Assembly (NCBI GenBank): GCA_001873845.1
Contig: MNZY01000081.1
Location: 1-5,718, forward strand
DNA: 5,718 bases
Source: Candidatus Altarchaeum sp. CG2_30_32_3053
Lineage (GTDB): Archaea > Altiarchaeota > Altiarchaeia > Altiarchaeales > Altiarchaeaceae
Direction of reading: 5' to 3'
A model generated the notes under the pieces. The model had not been told where the DNA came from. It searched no databases and worked only from the letters and a program-made list of their open reading frames with translations. The translations under genes were made by a program, and so were the position numbers. Below, in pieces: positions 1-5,178 of this stretch. The first letter of the stretch is position 1. Every line of letters begins with the position of its first letter.

Positions 1-404
1 ATGTCTTTAACTGCCTTTCTTAACTGTTTAACCCCCTTTATTCCAAATTCTCTGAAATCAGCAAAGGTTGAAATTCCTGAATTGAGCATTTGCAAGGCAG
101 AGTCATTTATTCCTTCTGAAATTTCCTTACTGCTTGCTTTTTTATAAATCTTCCATTTAATCCCTTCTTTTCCACAGCATTGTTTTACATTTAGATTTTT
201 AACAGCGTCTTTTGCATAAGAATCGCCTATGTGTGTATGTGCATTTATTAACGAAGGCATAACTAAAAAATTTTTGAAATTTTTACCATTGCTGACATAA
301 CCTTCATTGCAGTCTGAAATTTTACCACAGTCCTCATCTGTTTCCAGATTTCCTTCTTCAATGATTTCAAAATTTTTGTTGAGGAAGGAGCAGTTGAAAA
401 GCAT
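1..404 (-). CDS. Amidohydrolase family protein, N-terminal part (runs off the left edge)
   Basis: The first 134 residues of a metal-dependent hydrolase of the amidohydrolase superfamily (cytosine deaminase / chlorohydrolase-like). Visible: an N-terminal segment consistent with the small beta-sandwich, then MPSLINAHTHIGDSYAKD at about residues 49-66. The HTH at 56-58 is the HxH metal-binding pair at the end of barrel strand 1. About 50 residues later GISTFADFREFG (110-121) matches the second barrel strand of archaeal members. The remaining metal ligands and catalytic Asp would lie beyond the edge, so substrate cannot be assigned. ATG at 402-404 is chosen because it puts the HxH at about residue 56, normal for the family. 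A palindromic TATA-like AT block at 443-456 lies about 40-50 bases upstream. Family assignment is strong; reaction unknown. Confidence 0.85.
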   Translation of the reverse strand, partial: MLFNCSFLNKNFEIIEEGNLETDEDCGKISDCNEGYVSNGKNFKNFLVMPSLINAHTHIGDSYAKDAVKNLNVKQCCGKEGIKWKIYKKASSKEISEGINDSALQMLNSGISTFADFREFGIKGVKQLRKAVKD

Positions 405-442
405 TTTAAAAATTATGAAAAACAAGCAAAACAAATTACAGG

Positions 443-456
443 AAATTTATAAATTT
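443..456 (-). promoter_or_regulatory. Possible TATA box for the amidohydrolase gene
   Basis: A fully palindromic AT block, AAATTTATAAATTT, lies 38-52 bases upstream of the minus-strand ATG at 404. Archaeal initiation occurs about 25 bases downstream of the TATA centre, which would give a leader of about 20 bases. In sequence this AT-rich the match is only suggestive. Confidence 0.3.
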
Positions 457-492
457 ACCTTTGGACATCTCTTATAAAATCTGTTTATTGCT

Positions 493-543
493 ATTTTTAT
501 TCCTTTTGCACATATAAATTTTTATTCCTTTTGCACATATAAA
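493..543. repeat. 25-bp tandem duplication, two copies
   Basis: A 25-base unit containing TATTCCTTTTGCACATATAA is repeated exactly, head to tail, with one shared A at the junction. It lies at the 3' end of the minus-strand open frame 497-712. Because 25 is not a multiple of three, the second copy is read in another phase there and brings in the stop codon. It looks like a recent slippage or duplication event. Confidence 0.9.
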
Positions 544-712
544 AATTTCCTGCCTGTTCTCTTGCCAAAGTCATCTTTGAATTATTTGAATTGTCTTTAA
601 ACCACATCCTTTCGGTGCGGATGCAACCTCCTTCACTTAAATTGTTATTTCGCACATTGTATTTTTGTGTTGTCCAGTAAATCCGGACATAGTTAAAAGA
701 AGGCGAAATCGC
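497..712 (-). pseudogene. Decayed or fragmentary reading frame, unrecognised
   Basis: An open stretch of 71 codons on the minus strand with no ATG near its 5' end; it begins just after a TGA at 713-715. The translation is not low-complexity. It includes YVRIYWTTQKYNV and then GCIRTERMWFKDNSN, KMTLAREQAGNFYMCKRNK. The IRTERMWFKD piece faintly recalls N-terminal segments of some archaeal integrase or transposase-like proteins, but I cannot assign a family. An internal ATG gives a 36-residue peptide. The frame ends inside the 25-bp duplication. It could be a remnant of a mobile-element gene or a chance open frame; the lack of a start and the rearranged 3' end favour a remnant. Confidence 0.25.
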
Positions 713-763
713 TCAACAATAATAACAATAATAAAATAGAATAATAATTAATAGAATAAGCAA

Positions 764-797
764 AAAAATTGATGAAATTAAAAAATTGATGAAATTA
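764..797. repeat. 17-bp tandem repeat, two copies
   Basis: AAAAATTGATGAAATTA occurs exactly twice in tandem (764-780 and 781-797). It runs directly into the 11-bp array in front of the PsiE-ACT gene, with six bases shared. Confidence 0.9.
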
Positions 798-824
798 AAC
801 ACAAATTAAACACAAATTAAACAC
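792..824. repeat. 11-bp tandem repeat, three copies, abutting a start codon
   Basis: AAATTAAACAC is present three times without mismatch at 792-802, 803-813 and 814-824. A fourth copy starts with AAA and is then replaced by the ATG at 828. The array occupies the place where a leader and ribosome-binding site would be; no G-rich Shine-Dalgarno sequence is present. Copy-number change would alter the TATA-to-start distance in 11-base steps. Confidence 0.9.
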
Positions 825-827
825 AAA

Positions 828-1478
828 ATGAAAAAATTTCCATTTCCATTAAATAATTTAAAAATTACATCGGCAATTCTTGACTATATATTTATTATCC
901 TGCTTGCTATCGTTGTATGTGTTGGATTTTATGAATTTATCAATGTCCTGTTTATTCAAATAACATCCGGAAGGGCAGACTTTATGCCGTTGTTAGGCTC
1001 TTTATTTATTGTCTTAATCGGACTGGAATTGCTGAAAATTAGTTTAACTGCTGAAAAAGGGAGCTTAAATTTTTACCTTATAGCAGTTCTTGATATTGTA
1101 TTGATAGCATTGGCAAGGAAAATAATTTTGTTGTCTCCGAAAGAGATGATTGATATTTATGAATATTTTGCAATCGGATTTATTATGCTCATAATACTCA
1201 TAGTTATAAAATATATACCTGCGCCATTTGTTTTGACAGTTAAAAAGCCAATGCATTTACATATGGTAATAAAAGACGAAGTTGGGACACTTAACAAAAT
1301 TACAGACGTTTTGAAAAATTTAAATGTGAATATAACGAAAACAGAAGTATCTCCTATCGGCGATGGAAAATCATCGCTTAATGCAACGCTTGATTTGAAA
1401 AAATCAAAATTAAACGAATATGAAATTGAAGAAAAACTATGTGATCTGGATGTTGTGATTAAAGCAATGGTGAGATGA
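828..1478 (+). CDS. PsiE-like membrane protein with C-terminal ACT domain
   Basis: A 216-residue protein in two parts. Residues about 16-130 hold four hydrophobic helices (about 16-43, 53-75, 80-102 and 111-130). Between helices, EKGSLNFYLIAVLDIVLIA followed by LARKIILLSPKE matches the most conserved stretch of the phosphate-starvation-inducible PsiE family, which is usually about 130-140 residues. After a short linker (IPAPFVLTVKKP), residues about 142-215 look like a single ACT domain: beta strand LHMVIKDE, the VGTLNKITDVLKNLNVNI turn-helix, then SSLNATLDL. ACT domains usually bind small molecules such as amino acids and dimerise. I infer a cytosolic ligand-sensing tail on a membrane domain of unknown activity. 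There is no Shine-Dalgarno and the ATG follows tandem repeats directly. PsiE assignment is fairly sure, ACT likely, function unknown. Confidence 0.82.
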   Translation: MKKFPFPLNNLKITSAILDYIFIILLAIVVCVGFYEFINVLFIQITSGRADFMPLLGSLFIVLIGLELLKISLTAEKGSLNFYLIAVLDIVLIALARKIILLSPKEMIDIYEYFAIGFIMLIILIVIKYIPAPFVLTVKKPMHLHMVIKDEVGTLNKITDVLKNLNVNITKTEVSPIGDGKSSLNATLDLKKSKLNEYEIEEKLCDLDVVIKAMVR

Positions 1479-1508
1479 AATTAAAGTACCTGATTTGTAA
1501 ATTAAAAT

Positions 1509-1787
1509 TTAAACAAATTTTTTCTTTGCACTTGCTATTAGTCCTATCGGCCCAGTCATCATCATATCACCTCCCAGAGATGCAAAATAATAATCAAGTC
1601 CTGTTTCCTTTATCAAATTTCTGTTGGGCCCTGTAACAACCACCTTCTTTATATTGCCAAACCCGATTGTTTCAAAGATTATTGCCCCGTTTCCGCCATC
1701 ATTATAAATTTCTTCATTACAGATTATTCCAAAATTTCGTTACCCGCAAACCTCCAAATATGTGCTAATATCTTTTTTTACAAAAAT
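1509..1787 (-). pseudogene. Broken gene of an unrecognised, probably conserved family
   Basis: A minus-strand frame ending in TAA at 1509-1511 encodes about 76 residues with strongly protein-like composition: CNEEIYNDGGNGAIIFETIG, then KKVVVTGPNRNLIKETGLDY and SLGGDMMMTGPIGLIA. Going upstream, the same frame is cut by one TAA at 1740-1742. Beyond it the frame continues as KKDISTYLEVCG before another stop at 1788-1790. No ATG, GTG or TTG gives a convincing start. The simplest reading is a short soluble protein of about 90 residues inactivated by one nonsense change and loss of its start. The glycine- and methionine-rich C-terminus suggests a conserved fold, but I cannot name it. It converges on the PsiE-ACT gene, 30 bases away. 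Readthrough or an assembly error at the TAA cannot be excluded. Confidence 0.55.
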
Positions 1788-2166
1788 TTAGAGTTAAATA
1801 TTGAAAATGAAATATATAGTCATTTTGACATCTTTTGATAATATTGTTTTTATCCATATATTTATTCTTTAAATCATAATATGTAATATTGATGTTCAAA
1901 ATAAATAATCAAAAGTTGAAATTTTCACTATAAGCATTTAAAATAAGTTTGTTTTTTTACACAAAACATAGTCATTATTGTAAAAAGTTACAGTATTGAA
2001 TAGAAATTCAAGTCCGTTTTGGCGTCATGAAAAAATATTGCTATATGGACGAAAAAGTAACCCCTCTCTAAAAAATTCTATTTTTATTTCTATTTAAATT
2101 ATTTTTATAGAAATCTAAATTTTTAACGGGTCAAAAAATTGGAATAACCTTACAGTTGGACAAGCT
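1788..2166. other. AT-rich intergenic stretch, no gene seen
   Basis: About 380 bases with no supported reading frame. It contains the first copy of a 49-bp repeat (1885-1933) and an 8-bp inverted repeat, ATTTCTAT at 2086-2093 with ATAGAAAT at 2107-2114. A more G+C-balanced island at about 2005-2065 encodes only a 14-codon frame (2027-2071) without a ribosome-binding site. It may be a decayed gene or an intergenic insertion. Confidence 0.5.
1885..1933. repeat. Dispersed 49-bp repeat, copy 1
   Basis: Matches 2167-2215 in the same orientation at about 44 of 49 positions. The shared core is ATGTTCAAAATAAATAAT, followed by AAAAGTTGAAA. Copy 1 lacks the downstream TGTCCCC / TATATAGCACATAACCA block that follows copy 2. 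Confidence 0.8.
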
Positions 2167-2259
2167 AATATTAATGTTCAAAATAAATAATTAAAAGTTG
2201 AAAAATTCACTGTAATTATATCAAAAAACCATTGTCCCCTTTTATATAGCACATAACCA
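2167..2259. repeat. Dispersed repeat, copy 2, extended, upstream of 5S rRNA
   Basis: The first 49 bases repeat 1885-1933. The rest (about 2212-2259) resembles 5349-5394: both have TAATTAT, TCAAAAAA, a TGTYCC block, then CATATGGCACACAACCA or TATATAGCACATAACCA. This copy lies 55 bases upstream of the 5S rRNA and includes a TATA-like TTTATATA at 2241-2248, so it may be part of the promoter region rather than an inert repeat. Confidence 0.7.
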
Positions 2260-2280
2260 AAGGAATTTACCCTAAATTAT

Positions 2281-2293
2281 TATTTAATATTTA
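2281..2293 (+). promoter_or_regulatory. Probable TATA box of the 5S rRNA gene
   Basis: TATTTAATATTTA is centred about 27 bases upstream of the 5S 5' end inferred from the terminal stem, the normal archaeal TATA-to-start distance. A second TATA-like sequence, at 2241-2248, lies too far upstream unless a precursor leader is trimmed off. Confidence 0.5.
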
Positions 2294-2313
2294 ATCTCCA
2301 AATGCTAATTAAT

Positions 2314-2438
2314 AATGGATCAACGGTCATAGAGATAATGGAAACACCCGCTCTCATCCCGAACGCGGAAGTTAAGCATTATCTCGATCATGTCAGTACT
2401 GCTCCATGAGCGGGAAAGCCGATTGTTGTTGGTCCATT
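2314..2438 (+). rRNA. 5S ribosomal RNA (orphan copy)
   Basis: Conserved 5S landmarks are present in order: CGGTCATAG (2324-2332), GGAAACACCCG (2340-2350), ATCCCGAACGCGGAAGTTAA (2356-2375) and CAGTACTG (2394-2401). The molecule folds as expected. The ends pair over 11 bp with one G-U (2314-2324 with 2428-2438). Helix II is a perfect 9-bp stem, GAGATAATG at 2332-2340 with CATTATCTC at 2377-2385. The wording is archaeal rather than bacterial. Its product is the 5S component of the large ribosomal subunit. No 16S, 23S or tRNA lies within reach on either side, so it is transcribed on its own. Exact ends may be a few bases shorter than the extended stem given here. Confidence 0.95.
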
Positions 2439-2490
2439 TTTTATTTATTTTTTTATTGTATATTTTTTTATTGTATATTTTTTTATCGTA
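2437..2490 (+). terminator. T-rich terminator after 5S, made of a 15-bp repeat
   Basis: Directly after the 5S stem comes a long T-rich stretch, the usual archaeal termination signal on the coding strand. Three tandem copies of a 15-base unit, TATTTTTTTATTGTA, occupy 2446-2460, 2461-2475 and 2476-2490; the last has C for T in TCGTA. Repetition of the T-tract could give several successive stop points. Confidence 0.65.
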
Positions 2491-2515
2491 TTATAACCTC
2501 GCGGTTGCTCGGATA

Positions 2516-2541
2516 TTTTCAAAACTTGGCATTTTGAAAAT
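2516..2541. repeat. Inverted repeat (9-10 bp arms)
   Basis: TTTTCAAAA (2517-2525) is followed by CTTGGCA and then TTTTGAAAA (2532-2540), giving a perfect hairpin. It lies between the 5S terminator and the lipoprotein-like gene. It may be a structural or processing element; no function can be assigned. Confidence 0.6.
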
Positions 2542-2575
2542 AAAGTATGGGCTTACTTATCAGGAAGGTATAACC

Positions 2576-3466
2576 TTGCCCGAAGGGCTTTCTTGTCTGT
2601 TCTTTAAAATAGTTAATTATTTTTGTAATTATCTACCACCATGTATGTTTGTTATATTTATCCCTGCTTTATTAGGATGTATTGGAAATACAGACAACCC
2701 AAACAAAACAGGTGAAGTTAGTAAAGAAAATTTATCGCAGGTGACACAAACTCCCGGCCAGACCAGCCAGTTCAAAGAAATTTCCCCGATTCCCTGATTA
2801 AGGAGTGAGTTAAGAGAGCATCCTGCATTCATTCTTACGAGTTCAGCGAAGCAGTAAAATTTTCTACTTCGCATGAATTTAGAAATAAAAATAGACTTGA
2901 ATGTAACGGTAAATCTAAAAGATAAAAAATTTTTCACCACATCAAATTATAATATCCTGAATACAGTATTGCAATCAAAAATGTATAAGATTGATGACAA
3001 AATTTATTATGCTGCAATAAATAACAACAAAAGGGAATGGAAAATTTATAAAAAAAGAGAAATTAGAAGGAGAATTAAAAGGAGAATTAGAAGGAGATAA
3101 TAAATTTATGAGGTCTGCCGGTATATTTAATGTTGATGGTGACTACGGCAAAAAACGGATTTTTCTAAAAGATAGGAGAAAAAAGAAACTGTCGGAAGCG
3201 AAGTCATTGACGGACAAAACTGCAGCATAGTTAAAATTTATGTCAATGTAAATGAAGTTATCAAAGAAAAAAATTTAAATTTAACAGCAGATGATAACCT
3301 GGAAAATTTAGAATTAAAATTATTGATTTCAAAAAGTAACAAGGATGTTATAAAGGAATACGAACTTATGACCTTAAAAGGCAGGAATAATGCTATAACA
3401 ACGATAGAAAAGACAACATCATACAAAAATTATAATAAAGAGGTTGTTATAAATCCACAGGTTTAA
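2576..3466 (+). pseudogene. Lipoprotein-like secreted protein gene, interrupted
   Basis: Four open segments on one strand read as one protein of roughly 290 residues. Segment one has a hydrophobic stretch ending in a lipobox, IPALLGC (Cys codon 2678-2680), then a polar N/T/K/Q-rich linker typical of a mature lipoprotein N-terminus. It is cut by TGA at 2795 and TAA at 2855. Segment two (same frame, 2873 on) starts MNLEIKIDLNVTVNLKDKKF, beta-strand-like. At an A7 run (3050-3056) the coding phase moves by one, giving EKLEGELKGELEGDNKF. At an A6 run (3179-3184) it returns to the first phase as KKETVGSEVIDGQNCSIVK and ends INPQV with TAA at 3464. The start is uncertain: TTG 2576 has GGAAGGT just upstream, while ATG 2645 leaves too short a signal. 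No family recognised. Either decayed or suffering assembly indels. It converges on purM, 25 bases apart. Confidence 0.6.
3063..3098. repeat. 12-bp tandem repeat, three copies, in a coding frame
   Basis: TTARAAGGAGAA is repeated at 3063-3074, 3075-3086 and 3087-3098 with one varying base and a changed last base in the third copy. The period keeps frame. In the shifted phase it encodes LEGELKGELEGD; in the phase of the upstream segment it gives arginine-rich RRRIKRRIRRR, which looks like an out-of-frame reading and supports a frameshift just before it. Confidence 0.85.
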
Positions 3467-3491
3467 AACTGATAATCTATACAAAAGGCGT

Positions 3492-4568
3492 CTATTTTTC
3501 CTTTAAAATTTCAATTTTTTTATCATTCATTTCTATCAGCACCTTATGTTCAGTAATCACTTTGCCTATTTTTCTGCATTTGTAGTTTTTCAAAATTTCC
3601 GCCGCATCTGTCTTGTTTGTAACTACACAAAATCCGATTCCCATGTTGAATGTGTTATACATTTCTTCATCGTTTATATTGCCATATTCCTGAATTTCAG
3701 CGAAAATTTTTGTGTGCTTTTCATTTAAATCAGGCAGATTTTGCAGTTCAAATCCGTATTTTGTTAATCGCAATAAATTTCTGTAACCGCCCCCTGTTAT
3801 GTGTGCCAGTCCATGAACATCGTATTTATTTATTATTTCCAAAATTTCCTTAACATAAATTTTCGTTGGCTTTAAAATTTCTGGATAAAATTTCTTTGGC
3901 AGAACCTTTCTTGCCAGTGTTAATCCGTTGCTGTGAATTCCGTTGCTGTCAAATCCGATAATAATATCATTAACCTTAATTTTGCTTCCGTCAATGGCTT
4001 TGTCCTTCCTGACAATCCCCAGTGCAGTTCCGCTCAAATCAAAGCCCTTTTTATCCTTAGATTTAGCTTTAGCTTTAAGTCCTTTAATTAAGTCAGGGAC
4101 AATTGCAGTCTCGCCTCCTGTTATTGCCACATTTGCCCGCCTTGCACCTTCATAAATTCCTTTTGAAAGTCCGTTTAAAATTTCTTCATTAACTGACTGC
4201 AAAGCAATGTAATCAACCAGTGCAACCGGCTCCGCCCCGACACAAATCAGATCATTAACATTCATAGCAACCATATCAATTCCAACAGTATCATACTTAT
4301 CAAGTTCCTGTGCTACAAGTACTTTTGTTCCGACACCGTCTGTTTTAAATGCAATTCCGTAATCGCCAAATTCAACAAGGTTTGCATAATTCCCTACATC
4401 CATAAGTACTTTTCCTATCCCGCCGTCCCTAAATTTAAATGTCTTCTGCATTAAATTTATAAAATTTTTCATTACTTCCTGCCTTTTGTCAATATCTACT
4501 CCTGCCTGTTTATAGGTTGTTGGGACTGGTTTTGTTGGTTTCGTTGTTGGTTTCGTTGTTGGTTTCAT
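3492..4568 (-). CDS. purM: Phosphoribosylformylglycinamidine cyclo-ligase (AIR synthetase)
   Basis: PurM closes the imidazole ring of FGAM with ATP to make aminoimidazole ribotide in de novo purine synthesis; a soluble homodimer. At 358 residues it is close to the family's usual length (about 330-350). Signature pieces in order: TYKQAGVDID (18-27), RDGGIGK (47-53), KTDGVGTK (75-82), DMVAMNVNDLICVGAEP (98-114), ITGGETA (149-155), GFDSNGIHSNGL (205-216), AHITGGGYRN (255-264) and NMGIGF (308-313). All key glycine-rich motifs are intact, so the gene is probably functional. ATG at 4566-4568 is chosen; a TTG at 4581-4583 would add five residues. The family normally starts near TYKQAG, so residues 1-17, with a TKP-rich repeat, are an extension. 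A lysine-rich insert KAKAKSKDKK lies at 165-174. Divergent from the zinc-ribbon gene, convergent with the broken lipoprotein gene. Confidence 0.97.
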   Translation of the reverse strand: MKPTTKPTTKPTKPVPTTYKQAGVDIDKRQEVMKNFINLMQKTFKFRDGGIGKVLMDVGNYANLVEFGDYGIAFKTDGVGTKVLVAQELDKYDTVGIDMVAMNVNDLICVGAEPVALVDYIALQSVNEEILNGLSKGIYEGARRANVAITGGETAIVPDLIKGLKAKAKSKDKKGFDLSGTALGIVRKDKAIDGSKIKVNDIIIGFDSNGIHSNGLTLARKVLPKKFYPEILKPTKIYVKEILEIINKYDVHGLAHITGGGYRNLLRLTKYGFELQNLPDLNEKHTKIFAEIQEYGNINDEEMYNTFNMGIGFCVVTNKTDAAEILKNYKCRKIGKVITEHKVLIEMNDKKIEILKEK

Positions 4569-4569
4569 T
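4534..4569. repeat. 12-bp tandem repeat, three copies, spanning the purM start
   Basis: GTTGGTTTCGTT is repeated at 4534-4545, 4546-4557 and 4558-4569. In the third copy CGT is CAT, which on the minus strand turns an ACG threonine codon into the ATG start of purM. It encodes the KPTTKPTTKPT leader of the protein. Confidence 0.9.
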
Positions 4570-4604
4570 GTTATCTTATTCAATAATAATTTTATCTTTG
4601 ATAA

Positions 4605-4617
4605 ATATTTTAAATTT
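4605..4617 (-). promoter_or_regulatory. Possible TATA box for purM
   Basis: On the minus strand this reads AATTTAAAATATT, centred about 43 bases upstream of the purM ATG; initiation 25 bases downstream would leave a leader of about 17 bases. The composition of the region makes chance matches likely. Confidence 0.35.
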
Positions 4618-4668
4618 ATTTCAATAGAAATTAATTCAAATACAGAATAAATTAAATCTTCCCAGAAT

Positions 4669-4676
4669 AATATAAA
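4669..4676 (+). promoter_or_regulatory. Possible TATA box for the zinc-ribbon gene
   Basis: AATATAAA lies about 40 bases upstream of the TTG start at 4713, in the 144-base gap between divergent purM and the zinc-ribbon gene, which must hold both promoters. Confidence 0.3.
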
Positions 4677-4712
4677 AACAAAAATAAAAACAATAATAAC
4701 CTGGCAAAGGAT

Positions 4713-4928
4713 TTGAGATGTCCTGTATGCGGAAGTAACAAAATAAATTATAGTGGAATGTCAACATCTGTTGGTGGAGGATATAGTAGTACAGATGCGA
4801 GATATGTATGCGAGGACTGCGAATATGTCGGGGCATTGATTTTAGATGTAGGTGAGGACGAGAATACAGATAATTATACGGGCGACGATTCTAAAATCAC
4901 TAAAAAAAACAAAAGAAATATATGTTGA
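4713..4928 (+). CDS. Zinc-ribbon protein, N-terminal half of a probable frameshifted membrane protein
   Basis: A 71-residue frame starting with TTG and reading MRCPVCGSNKINYSGMSTSV, then ARYVCEDCEYVGALILD. The CPVC pair (residues 3 and 6) and the CEDC pair (33 and 36), 26 residues apart, form a standard four-cysteine zinc ribbon near the N-terminus, as in many small archaeal proteins. An acidic linker (GEDENTDNYTGDD) follows. The frame then runs through an A8 tract (4902-4909) and stops six codons after it. The next frame continues without break as a lysine-rich stretch and two membrane helices (see 4852-5178). I infer one protein of about 155 residues, zinc ribbon plus membrane anchor, split by one base. 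The start is TTG; AAAGGA just upstream is very close for a ribosome-binding site. Partner and role unknown. Confidence 0.7.
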   Translation: MRCPVCGSNKINYSGMSTSVGGGYSSTDARYVCEDCEYVGALILDVGEDENTDNYTGDDSKITKKNKRNIC

Positions 4929-5178
4929 GATTGATATTGAAAAACTTATTATTATAATTTTAGCGTGTATCCTTTCAGCAATTACTGTGAATATTTATTA
5001 TGGTATAAATGCAGGAATTTTGTTTGGAATTTGTTCAATGCTTTTTTGCATTTTGGGATATGTGTTTTATTGTTATCTGAATGTTGGTTTGGGGTGTTGC
5101 AGTGTAAAAGATGATGACATGAAAATCCTCCATCTATCTAAATTTTTAACAAAAATTAAAATGTTGAGTGTCAAATAA
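4852..5178 (+). CDS. Two-helix membrane protein, C-terminal half of the zinc-ribbon gene
   Basis: The frame is open from a GTG at 4852, but its first residues (MRTRIQIIIRATILK) only mirror the zinc-ribbon frame and are probably not made. Real coding likely starts where the two frames meet at the A8 tract (about 4902-4910), giving KKTKEIYVEIDIEK and then two hydrophobic helices, LIIIILACILSAITVNIYYG and AGILFGICSMLFCILGYVFY, joined by a very short turn. After them come a CC pair and a basic tail ending MLSVK. No known family recognised. Removing one A from the A8 run would join it in frame to the upstream zinc ribbon. If it is a separate gene it overlaps the zinc-ribbon frame by 77 bases, unlikely for a real pair. 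Confidence 0.55.
   Translation: MRTRIQIIIRATILKSLKKTKEIYVEIDIEKLIIIILACILSAITVNIYYGINAGILFGICSMLFCILGYVFYCYLNVGLGCCSVKDDDMKILHLSKFLTKIKMLSVK

Noticed and set aside
1065..1256. 63-residue minus-strand frame
   Set aside because: It is antisense to the membrane helices of the PsiE-ACT gene and has low-complexity Asn/Tyr/Lys composition.
2027..2071. 14-codon frame MKKYCYMDEKVTPL
   Set aside because: Too short, without a ribosome-binding site or neighbouring homologue; cannot be separated from chance.
2390..2575. N-terminal part of the long plus-strand frame 2390-2797 starting MSVLLHERES
   Set aside because: It begins inside the 5S rRNA and then translates the T-rich 15-bp repeats as a false hydrophobic stretch. 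Only the part from about 2576 on looks like protein.
2629..2940. 103-residue minus-strand frame
   Set aside because: It lies opposite the lipobox and linker region of the lipoprotein-like gene, has no family features, and is a shadow frame.
3238..3426. 62-residue minus-strand frame
   Set aside because: It is antisense to the C-terminal segment of the lipoprotein-like gene, which has the better coding composition.
3943..4155. Plus-strand frames inside purM (also 3546-3728 and 3650-3853)
   Set aside because: They are antisense to an intact purM with complete family motifs; their hydrophobic look comes from the complement.
4636..4836. 66-residue minus-strand frame
   Set aside because: It is antisense to the zinc-ribbon codons and the promoter gap, and rich in His/Tyr/Phe without any motif.
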